13,346 nucleotides of DNA from Rhizobium leguminosarum (GCF_001652265.1 NZ_LWBS01000004.1:1-13346); one strand, 5' to 3'. Shown: positions 1-7,593, counted from the stretch's first letter. Translations and numbers: made by a program. Notes: a model not told the origin generated them from the letters alone.

Positions 1-192
1 ATCTACAACGCTTCGTCTCCATCCATGATCCGATCCCAACCTATTTCAAATCCCGCGCCACGACATCTCCTCCGGCCACCATCGCGAACTGCGCACGGCG
101 CCGATGAGCCTGTGGGCGAAAATTGCCGAGCATGAGAGATATCTGCGGATGGCGTCTTTCGCTGGCCTTTCATCCGTTAAGTTTACGATGCC
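1..192 (+). pseudogene. IS6-family transposase, C-terminal fragment with a frameshift
   Basis: This is the last part of an IS6-family DDE transposase whose body lies left of the window. Frame 3 starts with LQRFVSIHDPI, the usual IS6 C-terminal motif. The homology then moves to frame 2 (NLFQIPRHDISSG, then RELRTAPMSLWAKIAEHE). The shift fits loss of one base near position 36, where the expected DPIAN becomes DPI plus an out-of-frame CCAAC. Frame 2 then stays open past the putative element end to a stop at 335-337, so the tail is unrelated read-through. The same motif family recurs at 6345-6526 and 12991-13346. It cannot be functional as seen. Family assignment is from recalled IS6 C-termini; the exact IS name is unknown. 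Confidence 0.75.
173..192. repeat. Putative terminal inverted repeat of the left IS6 element
   Basis: The reverse complement reads GGCATCGTAAACTTAACGGA. It matches the outer end of the IS6 fragment at 7884-7903 (GGCACCGTCAAGTAAACGGA) at 16 of 20 positions, begins with GG as IS6 ends do, and lies at the expected distance after the transposase C-terminus. The element would end at 192. From 193 to 303 I see no recognisable gene. Confidence 0.6.
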
Positions 193-303
193 GGATCTTG
201 ACCGCGACCGTCAGGCCGAGCTCCCCGAGTCAGTCCTCGGCTGCAATCGCCGCGTCCATTACGGGAATTTGCTCCATGCCGTCAAGATTGATGATCGAGC
301 GGC

Positions 304-1300
304 TTACGCCGATCGATTGGGTGCAAGTGAAAGATAGCGCTTTGGTGGAAGGATGTGCGCGCGCATTCCCGTTTGCCTACGATCCAAAACGCCTGCTCCT
401 ATCCAAAACTGGACGGCGCTTCGACGATTACTGCCGAGATGCAACCAGCCATCGAGACCCCTTCGAAGGGCGATAGGTATCGTTGTCGGAGCGAAAAGGA
501 TAGTGCCACGTTCAACGTTGTCAATTTCCAAATACGCCTGGTGCTGACACACCGATCTCGTCAGGACGCGCATTCGATCTTCCAAATCCATCGGGAGCGC
601 GCCAAAACAGTTGCGCTCGGCGGCCCCCAGGAAGCGTGCTTTTTCATCCGAGAACAGATTCGAGAACCACCTGCTTTCCAACGCCTTGCCAAGCTCTCGA
701 ATCCTCCGCGAGAGACCGTCAATGTCGTAGTCATCCCGTAGGAGGCTCTGCTTCAGCTTTAGATTCCGATGTTGCCCGGCAGCGACGACACTCAAGATAT
801 GGTCAAACCTGCTTCTGTATCGATTGAGCACGACTTCATCGGCACCCATGAATAAGGGGACAACGGCTTCATCCGATGAGAACTCGATGACCACCCCTGG
901 CGCGTGAATGCGGCAGATTGGCGAAACGAGCTCGCACATACCGGCAATGGCAAAAACCTCAGCCCAAGATGCCTCCGGATACTCTCGGGAGGCCGGGCTT
1001 TTATAGCCACCAAACGGGATGAACAGGCGCAATGGCACGTCTTCTCGAACCGCATGAGATACGACGCCTAAGACGCGTTGCGCTACAAGGCTATCAAGGG
1101 AAGAGCCACGAAAATTCTTGCTGAGAAGTCGTTGCGCAACCAGTTGCTCGACGGTCGATCCAGCGCGGAGGCCGCTGATACCACAGATTGATCAGCTGCC
1201 CATCGTCTGACCTGATCAACCATCGAAGGTGTTCATCGACGGCGCCTGTGTTCGTCGACGTATTCTGTTCGATTGCAGTCACTGCAGCCTTGATCCTCAC
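304..1300 (-). pseudogene. Unrecognised enzyme-like protein, frameshifted; faint resemblance to the isocyanide synthase (PvcA/DIT1) layout
   Basis: Two minus-strand reading frames appear to be one gene. The first starts with GTG at 1300, overlapping the exporter stop codon as GTGA. It reads VRIKAAVTAIEQNTSTNTGA and onward to about SDDGQLINLW, then becomes noise. The second frame opens after a stop at 1192-1194 and continues GLRAGSTVEQLVAQRLLSK, then PLRLFIPFGGYKSP, ending at 304. A frameshift between about 1150 and 1192 joins them into some 330 residues. If the second part stands alone, the only start is GTG at 1038, which discards a plausible coding stretch. The core (PF-x-x-KSP, a later SDE segment, then YRSRF) recalls the order of features in PvcA/DIT1 proteins, but this is weak and I do not assign that function. 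The C-terminal end (SNRRSAVQFWIGAGVL) looks enzyme-like. Gene order suggests a shared pathway with metK and the exporter. Confidence 0.5.
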
Positions 1301-2484
1301 TGTTTGCGTGCCGCGTCGGCACCTTGTGCCTCACCTGCTCCGGAGCCCCGCCAACGGCAGGAAACGATCGCGACAACGGAGAGCGATGCCAGGAGTGCAG
1401 CGAAAAGGAGGACGAAAGAAAGCGAGCGCGTTGCAATGGATCCTGCGACCGCAGTTGCAGCTGCCGAGCCGAGCCATGATCCGGCCTGCAGCCATCCGAA
1501 TGCCTTCCCCTGCTGAAAAGCGGGGGTAACCCGGGCGACTTCCGAAGTCAGAAGCGCTGTCGTCGGCGCCACTGCAAAACCACTCAGAACAAGAACGAGC
1601 GAAAATAAGCCCAGATTGCTGGTCGTGAAGGTCGCCATGATAGCGCATGCTGCAACTGGAACAGGCAGGAGCGCGAAGCGAAGGCGATCAGCGTTCTTAA
1701 GACGGCTGAAGCACAACCCGCCAACAAACGAGGTTGCCGCCCATGCGGACAATACCAACGCCGTTCCTGTTCCGTCATCGACCCTCGCAACAGTCGCGAC
1801 CTCGACGCAGGCAAGCATCCCGTAAGCTGTCGTTCCCGAAAAGATTAATGCGAGAGTTCGCCAGCCCATTCTTGCGTCGTCTTCGCGTTTCGAAAGTTCG
1901 CTATTCTCTTTCGATCCACGCTCAATCCCGCGACCCACATACCCAAAGGCGAGCGAAACCGCGCCTAGTAGGATTGCGCAGCCAACTGTCGGCCCCACTT
2001 TCCCGGCCAGGCTGGAAACAGCCACGATCAAGGGAGCGATGACAAATGCGGAACTGGCCAAAGCAGCCTCTGCATCGAAGGCGGCTCGGAGACGACTGCT
2101 ACCAAGGATGTGCGCCAAGAGCGCGCGTGCCTGTGCTGTGACGGGTGGAAGTGATGCACCAGCAACGGTAGACAAAACCACCGCAGCAAGTGCGCCGTCG
2201 ACGACACCGATCCCAGCATGGCTCGCAAAGCTCACCGAGCCCAACGCCAACAGCGTTCGCTGCAGACCGGCCCTGTTGGCAACCGAAATCCAAAGGGGTT
2301 GACTGAGAGCGCCAGCCAAAGTCCATCCGGTGAGCGCAAGCGATGCAATCGAAAGCGACAGCTTCTCGGTGAGCGTGAGAAGGATCGCCAACGGCCCCAT
2401 GCTCGTCGCGACGCGATAGAACAGCGTCACGCCAAGAATCGCAAGCGCATGTGTTGGCAATCTTTCCTTGATAGTTGAGTTCAT
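1297..2484 (-). CDS. MFS transporter, probable small-molecule exporter
   Basis: A 395-residue protein dominated by hydrophobic segments rich in Ala, Leu, Ser and Gly, with the length and 12-helix pattern of the major facilitator superfamily. The central hydrophilic loop (GIERGSKENSELSKREDD) falls where the two six-helix halves meet. The C-terminal half contains the helix-pair pattern GFAVAPTTALLTSEVARVTP, seen in drug- and metabolite-exporting MFS proteins. It would sit in the inner membrane and use the proton gradient. The ATG at 2484 follows a purine-rich site (GAGAGACG) and lies 16 nt after the metK stop codon; its own stop overlaps the GTG of the next gene. The tight packing implies one transcript metK-MFS-downstream gene. 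The reading frame is intact although both neighbours are broken. Substrate unknown; export of a SAM-derived product is only an inference from context. Confidence 0.85.
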   Translation of the reverse strand: MNSTIKERLPTHALAILGVTLFYRVATSMGPLAILLTLTEKLSLSIASLALTGWTLAGALSQPLWISVANRAGLQRTLLALGSVSFASHAGIGVVDGALAAVVLSTVAGASLPPVTAQARALLAHILGSSRLRAAFDAEAALASSAFVIAPLIVAVSSLAGKVGPTVGCAILLGAVSLAFGYVGRGIERGSKENSELSKREDDARMGWRTLALIFSGTTAYGMLACVEVATVARVDDGTGTALVLSAWAATSFVGGLCFSRLKNADRLRFALLPVPVAACAIMATFTTSNLGLFSLVLVLSGFAVAPTTALLTSEVARVTPAFQQGKAFGWLQAGSWLGSAAATAVAGSIATRSLSFVLLFAALLASLSVVAIVSCRWRGSGAGEAQGADAARKQ

Positions 2485-2500
2485 TCGTCTCTCAGAGATG

Positions 2501-3422
2501 TTAGGCTAACCCTGCCGCGGCACGCAAGGCGGAGACCTGATTTGTTCTCTCCCATGGTAGGTCGAGATCCGACCTTCCGAAATGCCCATATGCCGCAACG
2601 GGCCGGTACCTAATCTTCCGCAAACCAAGCTTTTCTATTATCGCGCCCGGGCGAAGATCGAAAACGTCGAGAATAGCCTGCCGGATGCGCTCGGGAGCCA
2701 CCTCGTGGGTCCCAAAGGTCTCGAATGAGACGGACAACGGCCCGCGCCATCGCCACGGCGTACGAGACTTGCAGTTCGAACCTTTTTGCAAGGCCGGCTG
2801 CGACGACGTTTTTGGCCACCCAACGTGCGGCGTAAGCGCCAGACCTGTCCACCTTTGTCGCGTCCTTACCACTGAACGCTCCGCCTCCATGCCGCGCAAA
2901 GCCGCCATAGGTGTCGACCTGAAGCTTGCGCCCCGTCAAGCCGGAATCGGCTGCGGGTCCGCCATGCACGAAGCGCCCCGTGGGATTTGAATAGAACTTG
3001 GTATACTCATCGAGAAGCTCATGAGGAACGACTGCGTCAACCACATGAATGCGTAGGTCACGTTCCAACTGGAGCGCATCAATCGATTCATCGTGGTGAG
3101 CTAACACCAGGATCGTATCGACGCGCAACGGCTGGCCATGGGCATACTCGACGGTCACCTGGTTTTTGCCGTCCGGTCGCAAATACGGCAGGGTTCCATT
3201 CTTGCGCACTTCTGCCAATCGCCGCGTCAACCCGTGTGCCAACGTAATAGGCAGCGGCATTAGTTCCGGCGTTTCGTCTGAGGCAAATCCCGTCATGATA
3301 CCTTGATCGCCGGCGCCGATCGGCTCGATATCCGGTGAGCCGCTGCTTTCAAAGTCGACTGCATGATCAATTTTGCCGAGGTAGTCGGGAGATTGGTGGA
3401 CCAGAGATGTCAGGACAAAGCA
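2501..3422 (-). pseudogene. metK: S-adenosylmethionine synthetase (methionine adenosyltransferase), 5'-truncated and frameshifted
   Basis: MetK makes S-adenosylmethionine from ATP and methionine. Both signature motifs are present: GAGDQGIM (around 3294-3317) and the glycine-rich phosphate-binding motif [16 protein letters not shown]. The C-terminal end is complete (AAYGHFGRSDLDLPWERT, then AAAGLA). The sequence is closer to the Bacillus-type MetK I recall ([21 protein letters not shown]) than to the usual alphaproteobacterial chromosomal one, suggesting an accessory copy. Two defects are seen. Homology begins only at about [12 protein letters not shown] near 3420, so roughly 110 N-terminal residues are missing. 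One extra base near 2741-2748 breaks the frame after SYAVAMAR: the expected continuation [11 protein letters not shown] is in another frame. The gene is therefore dead unless the shift is a sequencing error, and even then it lacks its start. It leads the operon with the MFS exporter. Confidence 0.88.
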
Positions 3423-3759
3423 TTTCCGCGGTGTCGTCTTCGGTCGTGTTGTCCGCTACGAGATTGCCAGCCTGGGGGCGCTCAATTTCGTCTTGTCAGA
3501 TGCGCTTGCGGGCGGTGTCGTCTCGTCACTTGCCGTTGATGTACACGGGAAGTCGCTTGGATCGGCAATTCTGTCGCTGGAGATCCCCGAGCCGTCGCGG
3601 ACAGCGGCGAAGATCGGTGACCTTAGCGACGTGCGCTTGCACAATTCGGGACATCTGTTTCAGATTTGCGGCGAGCAGGGGGGCAAAGGCGAGGAGCAAC
3701 CAATGTTGCCTCCGGCTATCTCCGAGCGTTATTTGATCGCGCTTGCCGATCTGGCGTAG
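3412..3759 (+). pseudogene. AtuA-related small protein, C-terminal fragment
   Basis: The plus-strand frame reads [20 protein letters not shown], then ALNFVLSDALAGG, then a VDVHGKSLGSAILSLEIP segment. This matches the end of the roughly 110-residue AtuA-related protein (ferredoxin-like domain of the acyclic terpene utilisation AtuA family), whose hallmark is RYE-(L/I)-PNLGALNFVL followed by HGK-(S/T)-L and a final LEIP. In catabolic operons this protein accompanies AtuA-type proteins and acyl-CoA enzymes. Here the N-terminal half is missing, replaced by the broken end of metK on the opposite strand, and no partner genes remain. After LEIP (about 3590) the frame stays open for some 55 more codons to TAG at 3757-3759. 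That tail is not part of the family as I know it, and the true stop has probably been lost at a second junction. Confidence 0.6.
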
Positions 3760-3832
3760 ACCGCATCGCGGGTCATGCTTACGTCTGACAAGCTTAGATG
3801 CGTCACCGTGTCATGGGCAACCATGCTTATCG

Positions 3833-3880
3833 CAGTCGAACGGCATGTCGGAAGCTCTCGTCAAGACGATCAAACGCCAC
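3833..3880 (+). pseudogene. IS3-family transposase OrfB scrap
   Basis: About 16 codons read QSNGMSEALVKTIKRH, matching the conserved stretch around the last catalytic glutamate of IS3-family OrfB (typical form SNGMAEAFVKTFKRDY). Nothing recognisable of the element remains on either side, so this is a residual footprint between the AtuA-like fragment and the cyclase gene. The interval 3760-3925 holds no other gene that I can support. Confidence 0.6.
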
Positions 3881-3925
3881 TGCATCCACATCGCACGGCT
3901 GAACTTCCGTCTTTTATCAATTCAA

Positions 3926-4696
3926 TCAATCGAAAATCGCCACCGCGCGGCACCAGCCCGCGGAGGCTCGCTCGATCTTCACCGGGAAACAGGCAATGCG
4001 AAAGCCCGTCGCAGGCAGAGCCTCGAGATTGTGCAGCTTTTCGATATGGCAGTAACCGGTGTGGCGCCCTGCCTTGTGTCCTTCCCAGATCAGCGCGGCA
4101 TCTCCGGTTGCGGCAAACTTCTTTGCTGTATGGAGAAATGGCGCGTCCCAGGACCAGCCGTCGGTGCCGGTCACCCTGACCCCGTGGTCCAGCAGAAACA
4201 TGGTTGCCTCGTATCCCATGCCGCAGCCGCTGGCGACGTAATCAGGTTGTCCGAACTTCATACCGGCTGCGGTGTTCACCACCACGATTTCCATCGGACT
4301 GAGCGTATGGTTGATGCGCGCCAGTTCGGCTTCAACCTCTTGCGCGCTGACGACATGCCCATCGGGAAGGTGGCGGAAGTCCAGTTTGACACCGGGCTGA
4401 AAACACCAGTCCAGCGGGATTTCATCTATCCGCATCGAGGGTTTACCGTGATCCTGGGTGGGGTGAAAGTGCCACGGTGCGTCGAGATGAGTGCCATTAT
4501 GTGTGGACAAATCGACGCGTTCGACCGCCCACCCCTCGCCATCGGGCAGTTGATCGGCAGTCAGGCCGGGAAAAAAGGCCAGTATTCCGTTAAGGCTTTG
4601 CTGGTGGTCAGTATATTGAATTTTGGGTTCATTGCCTGGCGGATCGGCAGCTACGCCGTTGGCGATTGGCACCGACAGATCTACAATCCGGGTCAT
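3926..4696 (-). CDS. Cyclase-family metal-dependent hydrolase (kynurenine formamidase-like fold)
   Basis: A 256-residue, apparently complete member of the cyclase family (PF04199), whose best known member, kynurenine formamidase, hydrolyses N-formylkynurenine. The metal-binding signature is clear: H66-x-GTH70-x-D72-x-P74-x-H76 (HNGTHLDAPWH). Later family features include TGTDGWSWDAPF and a HTGYCHIEKLHNLEAL segment where a further His and Glu normally complete the metal site. There is no signal peptide, so it should be cytoplasmic. The ATG at 4696 is well supported by GGGAGAG eight bases or so upstream. Its 5' side runs straight into an IS630 remnant within about 50 nt, so the native promoter has probably been replaced. 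No tryptophan-degradation partners (kynA, kynU) are present, and many cyclase proteins act on other substrates, so the specific reaction is left open. Confidence 0.85.
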   Translation of the reverse strand: MTRIVDLSVPIANGVAADPPGNEPKIQYTDHQQSLNGILAFFPGLTADQLPDGEGWAVERVDLSTHNGTHLDAPWHFHPTQDHGKPSMRIDEIPLDWCFQPGVKLDFRHLPDGHVVSAQEVEAELARINHTLSPMEIVVVNTAAGMKFGQPDYVASGCGMGYEATMFLLDHGVRVTGTDGWSWDAPFLHTAKKFAATGDAALIWEGHKAGRHTGYCHIEKLHNLEALPATGFRIACFPVKIERASAGWCRAVAIFD

Positions 4697-4747
4697 GTGA
4701 CTCTCCCTCAGTTAAATATTGCGCGTGGAAATGGTGGTGCGCAAGAC

Positions 4748-4964
4748 GCCGCGCCGCCCGCTGAGTATCGTCCAACCGTGACTTGGGCCTAGGAGCCTTA
4801 CCGTTGATCGGCCCGTCAGGGCCATACGCATTGAACCGCAAGACCCAATCCCGCACGATCTGAAACGTGACATTGCCCAGCCGCGCCGCATCCTTGGTCT
4901 GGCGCGCCCGACGCCGCAAACGCTCTGCGTCGAAATCCTCTCGTGACGAAATCGCTGAACCCAT
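4748..4964 (-). pseudogene. IS630-family transposase, N-terminal stub with internal deletion
   Basis: The ATG at 4964 opens MGSAISSREDFDAERLRRRA, the usual start of a rhizobial IS630 transposase. The helix-turn-helix segment (DAARLGNVTFQIVRDWVLRF, then NAYGPDGPINGKAP) follows, and homology ends near LDDTQRAA at about 4750. The catalytic DDE domain is gone. In relatives I remember, about 18-20 residues lie between RQTKDAA and the next DAARLG. Here the two are merged into RQTKDAARLGN, as if recombination between two short GATGCGGCGC-like repeats removed the piece between them. The stub points the same way as the cyclase gene and ends about 50 nt before its start codon, so transcription arriving from this side could drive that gene. 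It has no transposase activity. Confidence 0.75.
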
Positions 4965-5223
4965 CCCACACCTCCGATTTGCACCAGAGATTCAGATTCA
5001 TCGCGTTTTGGGAAGTCCGTGAGTCGAATTCAGCAAGATGCCGTATTAGAGCACGTCCGACACGCATGGTTCCTTACGTGTAACCAACGTATTAAAAACT
5101 GCCTTCTTACAACGAGATGGCCAATTCTCTAACTAAGGTCTCAGGATTTGTGGGGGTTCATCCCGGCGATCCGACACAGCTGAGGAGAGCTGCATTTCGA
5201 TAGTCAACTGAATTGGAGAACCT
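4965..5223. other. Intergenic region between the IS630 stub and the SnoaL-like gene
   Basis: No convincing coding sequence on either strand. The right part (about 5085-5140) is relatively AT-rich and is the likely place for the promoter of the SnoaL-like gene. TATTAA at about 5090-5096 could serve as a -10 box, but no good -35 is evident, so no promoter is claimed. The left part is presumably the IS630 end, but I could not identify its terminal repeat. Confidence 0.4.
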
Positions 5224-5682
5224 ATGTCTTTGAAGAACTTCATGCGCGCTGGCGTATTTGCGGCTGTCGCCATCATAAGCCTTGCAGGCGCTGCACATGC
5301 GGGTCCTGCAAAAAACAGGGAACTGGTCATCAGGGCTGTTGTCGGCCTCTTCATCGATCACGATCCGGCGGTCGTCGACAAATACTGGAGCCAGAAATAT
5401 ATCCAACACAATCCCATGTTTCCCAACGGCAGGGACGTCATCAAGGGATTTGTATCCAACACTCCGCCGGGCTTCAAATATGAAATGGGTGCCGTTGTCG
5501 CCGACGGCAACATTGTCATGGTGCGCGGTCGGTACACAGGTTTTGGTCCCAAACCGATGATCGCGGTCGATATGTTCCGCGTTGAAAAAGGCAAGATCAT
5601 CGAACACTGGGACGTGCTTCAGGAGGAGGTTCCAGCCAGCCAAACCAAAAGCGGCAACCCGATGTTCGTTCCGGGGATGTAA
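5224..5682 (+). CDS. Exported SnoaL-like / NTF2-fold protein
   Basis: A 152-residue protein with a clear Sec signal peptide: positive start (MSLKNFMRAG), hydrophobic core (VFAAVAIISLAG) and an AHA site with likely cleavage after residue 26. The mature part matches the SnoaL-like, NTF2-fold family (COG4922 type): KYWSQKYIQHNPMFPNGRD, later VDMFRVEKGKIIEHWDVLQ, then a short conserved tail. These small cone-shaped proteins bind or act on hydrophobic ligands; the enzyme name aldol-condensing SnoaL-like is generic and does not prove an activity. The periplasmic location is set by the signal peptide. Start ATG at 5224 is preceded by GGAG at a good distance. It stands alone, with a terminator directly after it, and is transcribed away from the cyclase gene. 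Confidence 0.82.
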   Translation: MSLKNFMRAGVFAAVAIISLAGAAHAGPAKNRELVIRAVVGLFIDHDPAVVDKYWSQKYIQHNPMFPNGRDVIKGFVSNTPPGFKYEMGAVVADGNIVMVRGRYTGFGPKPMIAVDMFRVEKGKIIEHWDVLQEEVPASQTKSGNPMFVPGM

Positions 5683-5686
5683 AATG

Positions 5687-5726
5687 AACGAGGGTCCGGT
5701 GGAATCTACCTGACCTTCTCGTTTTT
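5687..5726 (+). terminator. Probable rho-independent terminator of the SnoaL-like gene
   Basis: An inverted repeat AACGAGGGTC (5687-5696) pairs with GACCTTCTCGTT (5712-5723), leaving a two-base bulge and a 15-base loop. The right arm runs into five T residues. It starts four bases after the TAA stop. Confidence 0.65.
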
Positions 5727-5805
5727 GTCGTCAGGAGCGATGGTGTCGGCTTTTTGCGTTGATCAGCCACCCATGCTCTTTCGGGTTGCGACTTATCCCG
5801 TTCGC

Positions 5806-6300
5806 TCCGGGAGATATGCTCCGATGATCGAGAAGCGGCTGCGCCAGTTTCGGCGCCCGCATTGTGGTTCGGTCAGGATCGACGAGACCTACGTCAAGAT
5901 CCGCGGCAAGTGGCGTTACCTGTACCGTGCCATCGACAAGCACGGAAACCCAATCGACTTCCTTCTGACTGCAAAGCGCGGTCTCGATGGCGCCAAGCGC
6001 TTCTTCCGCAAGATGCTGAAGGACGAGCCTTTGTTGTCACCGGCAAAGATCGGCACGGACGGCGCCAACACCTTTCCGTCGGCGATCAAGACGTCAGTCG
6101 ACGATGGGCACCTGCATCCGGATCCGGTTCATTATGTCACCAAACATCTCCAACAAGGCATTGAGAGTGACCATTTCCGCGTGAAGAAGAACATGCCGGA
6201 GATCGGCGGATTCCAATCCTTCAAAACCGCGCGTCGAACTGTCGCAGGGTTCGAAGCGATGCTGTGGCTGCGAAAAGGGTTTGGTTTCTCCGGAGAGTGG
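5806..6300 (+). pseudogene. IS6-family transposase, catalytic domain only
   Basis: From about GRYAPMIEKRLRQF the frame follows an IS6-family transposase of the subgroup with long basic linkers. VRIDETYVKIRGKWRYLYRA holds the first catalytic Asp, IGTDGANTFPSAI the second, and IESDHFRVKK the catalytic Glu region, followed by GFEAMLWLRKGFGFSGEW. The N-terminal DNA-binding third is absent: the preceding residues (5725-5805) do not belong to the family. After about 6300 the frame runs on to a stop near 6570, but its translation is no longer IS6-like. The remnant is therefore truncated at both ends and abuts a second, different IS6 fragment. Inactive. Confidence 0.8.
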
Positions 6301-6344
6301 ACCGTCAATGATCAGAACGTATTTCAGCTCAACGCGTTCGGCCG

Positions 6345-6526
6345 ACCGCTTTGCGACACGCCCGGTTCAAGTCGGCAGGGCATGCCCGCGCTTCATCTCC
6401 ATGCATGGCCCGATCGCAAACCTGTTCCATCTTCAACGCAAGAAGACGACCACTGCCGAATATCGAAAACTGCAAAACGCCGCCATGAGCACGTGGCGGG
6501 AAATCACCCTGTCGACTGCGGCATAA
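6345..6526 (+). pseudogene. Second IS6-family transposase fragment (C-terminus), with one-base deletion
   Basis: The segment ends with RFISMHGPIANLFHLQRKKT and YRKLQNAAMSTWREI before a TAA at 6524-6526, the same C-terminal motif seen at 1-192. Just upstream, another frame reads ARFKSAGHA, the usual sequence before QRF in this subgroup. A missing base in the codon for Gln (GCCCGCGCTTC instead of GCC-CAG-CGC-TTC, about 6388-6392) explains the switch. It comes from a different IS6 subgroup than the fragment at 5806-6300, so this stretch is a mosaic of two elements. The outer repeat of this element is not seen; an IS5 element begins 23 bases after the stop. Confidence 0.65.
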
Positions 6527-6549
6527 CCCAGGCCCATCGTGGCCAATCC

Positions 6550-6560
6550 GGCGTTGGTGC
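6550..6560. repeat. Left terminal inverted repeat of the IS5 element
   Basis: GGCGTTGGTGC, matching the inverted copy at 7594-7604 with one mismatch. Inward bases (GCGGATA against ATGAATA) also partly agree. Confidence 0.6.
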
Positions 6561-6604
6561 GCGGATATGAAATCGAGGGCATTTCGATCTTTTGATGTAG
6601 TTGG

Positions 6605-7528
6605 TTATGCCTGCGTGACTTGACGCCGGATAGACTCCGGGCGTCCACATGCCGGCATGCGGTTGAGAACGATGCAACCGATGGCAACGTCGGTCTGTTG
6701 AGCCGGAAAGGAGCGGGCCCGCAGGCGCAATCCGATCAGCCCCTTGTATCGTCCGATGGCGGTTTCGATCAGCGCACGCTTGCCGTAGCCGGCGGCTGGC
6801 CCTGTATCACCATTGCTTTCCACCGCCGTCGAACGCGGTGGAATGACGACGTTCGCGGTTGCGCTGTGCTGCAGGACCGTCTGATAGGTTGGCTTCCCAT
6901 CATAGGCTCCGTCGGCTGTGAACTGGTCAATCTCGCCGTCGATCTGGCTGAGCAACGGCTCCACCTGGGAAGGATCATCCGTGCCCTGATCGGTCAGCCT
7001 ATGGGCAATGATCTCGCCACTATTGGCATCCACTGCCAGATGGAATTTGCGCCAGTTGCGGCGTGATCTGGCGCCATGTTTCTCCTCAAGCCATTGCCCG
7101 GCACCGTACACCTTTAACCCCGTGCTGTCGACCAGCACATGCAGCGGGCCGTCCGGCAGAGGCGGGTTTCGTTGGGCCGGCAGCTTCCACGTTTGTGCCC
7201 GACGGCTCAGCGTCGTATGATCGGGGACGGGTATCTCAAGTCCCATAAGATCGAACACCGAATTCATGAGCCCTTCGGTCTGGCGCAGCCGCATTCCGAA
7301 CACACAGCCCAGGGTCAGGGCCGTTTCGATGGCAAGATCGGAATAGCGGGGTTGACCACCTCGCGTTTTTCGCCGTGGTGCATGCCATCCGGCCAATGCT
7401 TCCGGCGTCATCCACAGTGTAAGACTGCCACGCCGACGCAGGCCTGCCTCGTACTCCGGCCAATTCGTCACCCTGAAGTTCATCTTTGCGATGTGATGAC
7501 GACGATCGGCGTTGTGTTTGTACGGCAT
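6605..7528 (-). CDS. IS5-family transposase
   Basis: A 307-residue DDE transposase with the typical start MPYKHNADRRHHI and the family block RYSDLAIETALTLG. The catalytic residues appear as D134 (VLVDSTGLKVYG), D206 (FTADGAYDGK) and E255 (GYGKRALIETAIGRYK). It cuts and joins DNA at the ends of the surrounding element. Between IPPRSTAVESNG and the GYGKRALIET motif, the relatives I recall have roughly 25 more residues, so this copy may carry an in-frame internal deletion just before the catalytic Glu, which could weaken or abolish activity. Start ATG at 7528 is the one conserved in the family. Family assignment is firm; activity is uncertain. Confidence 0.88.
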   Translation of the reverse strand: MPYKHNADRRHHIAKMNFRVTNWPEYEAGLRRRGSLTLWMTPEALAGWHAPRRKTRGGQPRYSDLAIETALTLGCVFGMRLRQTEGLMNSVFDLMGLEIPVPDHTTLSRRAQTWKLPAQRNPPLPDGPLHVLVDSTGLKVYGAGQWLEEKHGARSRRNWRKFHLAVDANSGEIIAHRLTDQGTDDPSQVEPLLSQIDGEIDQFTADGAYDGKPTYQTVLQHSATANVVIPPRSTAVESNGDTGPAAGYGKRALIETAIGRYKGLIGLRLRARSFPAQQTDVAIGCIVLNRMPACGRPESIRRQVTQA

Positions 7529-7593
7529 GGCACTCGGATCAAGCTGATTGCGATCCTGTTTGCCTATCGCCGAACCGTTCAGAAACTATTCAT

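Noticed and set aside
193..303. Short minus-strand reading with a GVSRSIINLDG segment
   Set aside because: Looks slightly like a helix-turn-helix but is too short, has no start, and lies between IS debris and a pseudogene.
3743..4792. A 349-codon plus-strand open frame
   Set aside because: It runs antisense to the cyclase gene, whose motifs, ribosome site and length are convincing. Only its short IS3-like piece (3833-3880) has meaning.
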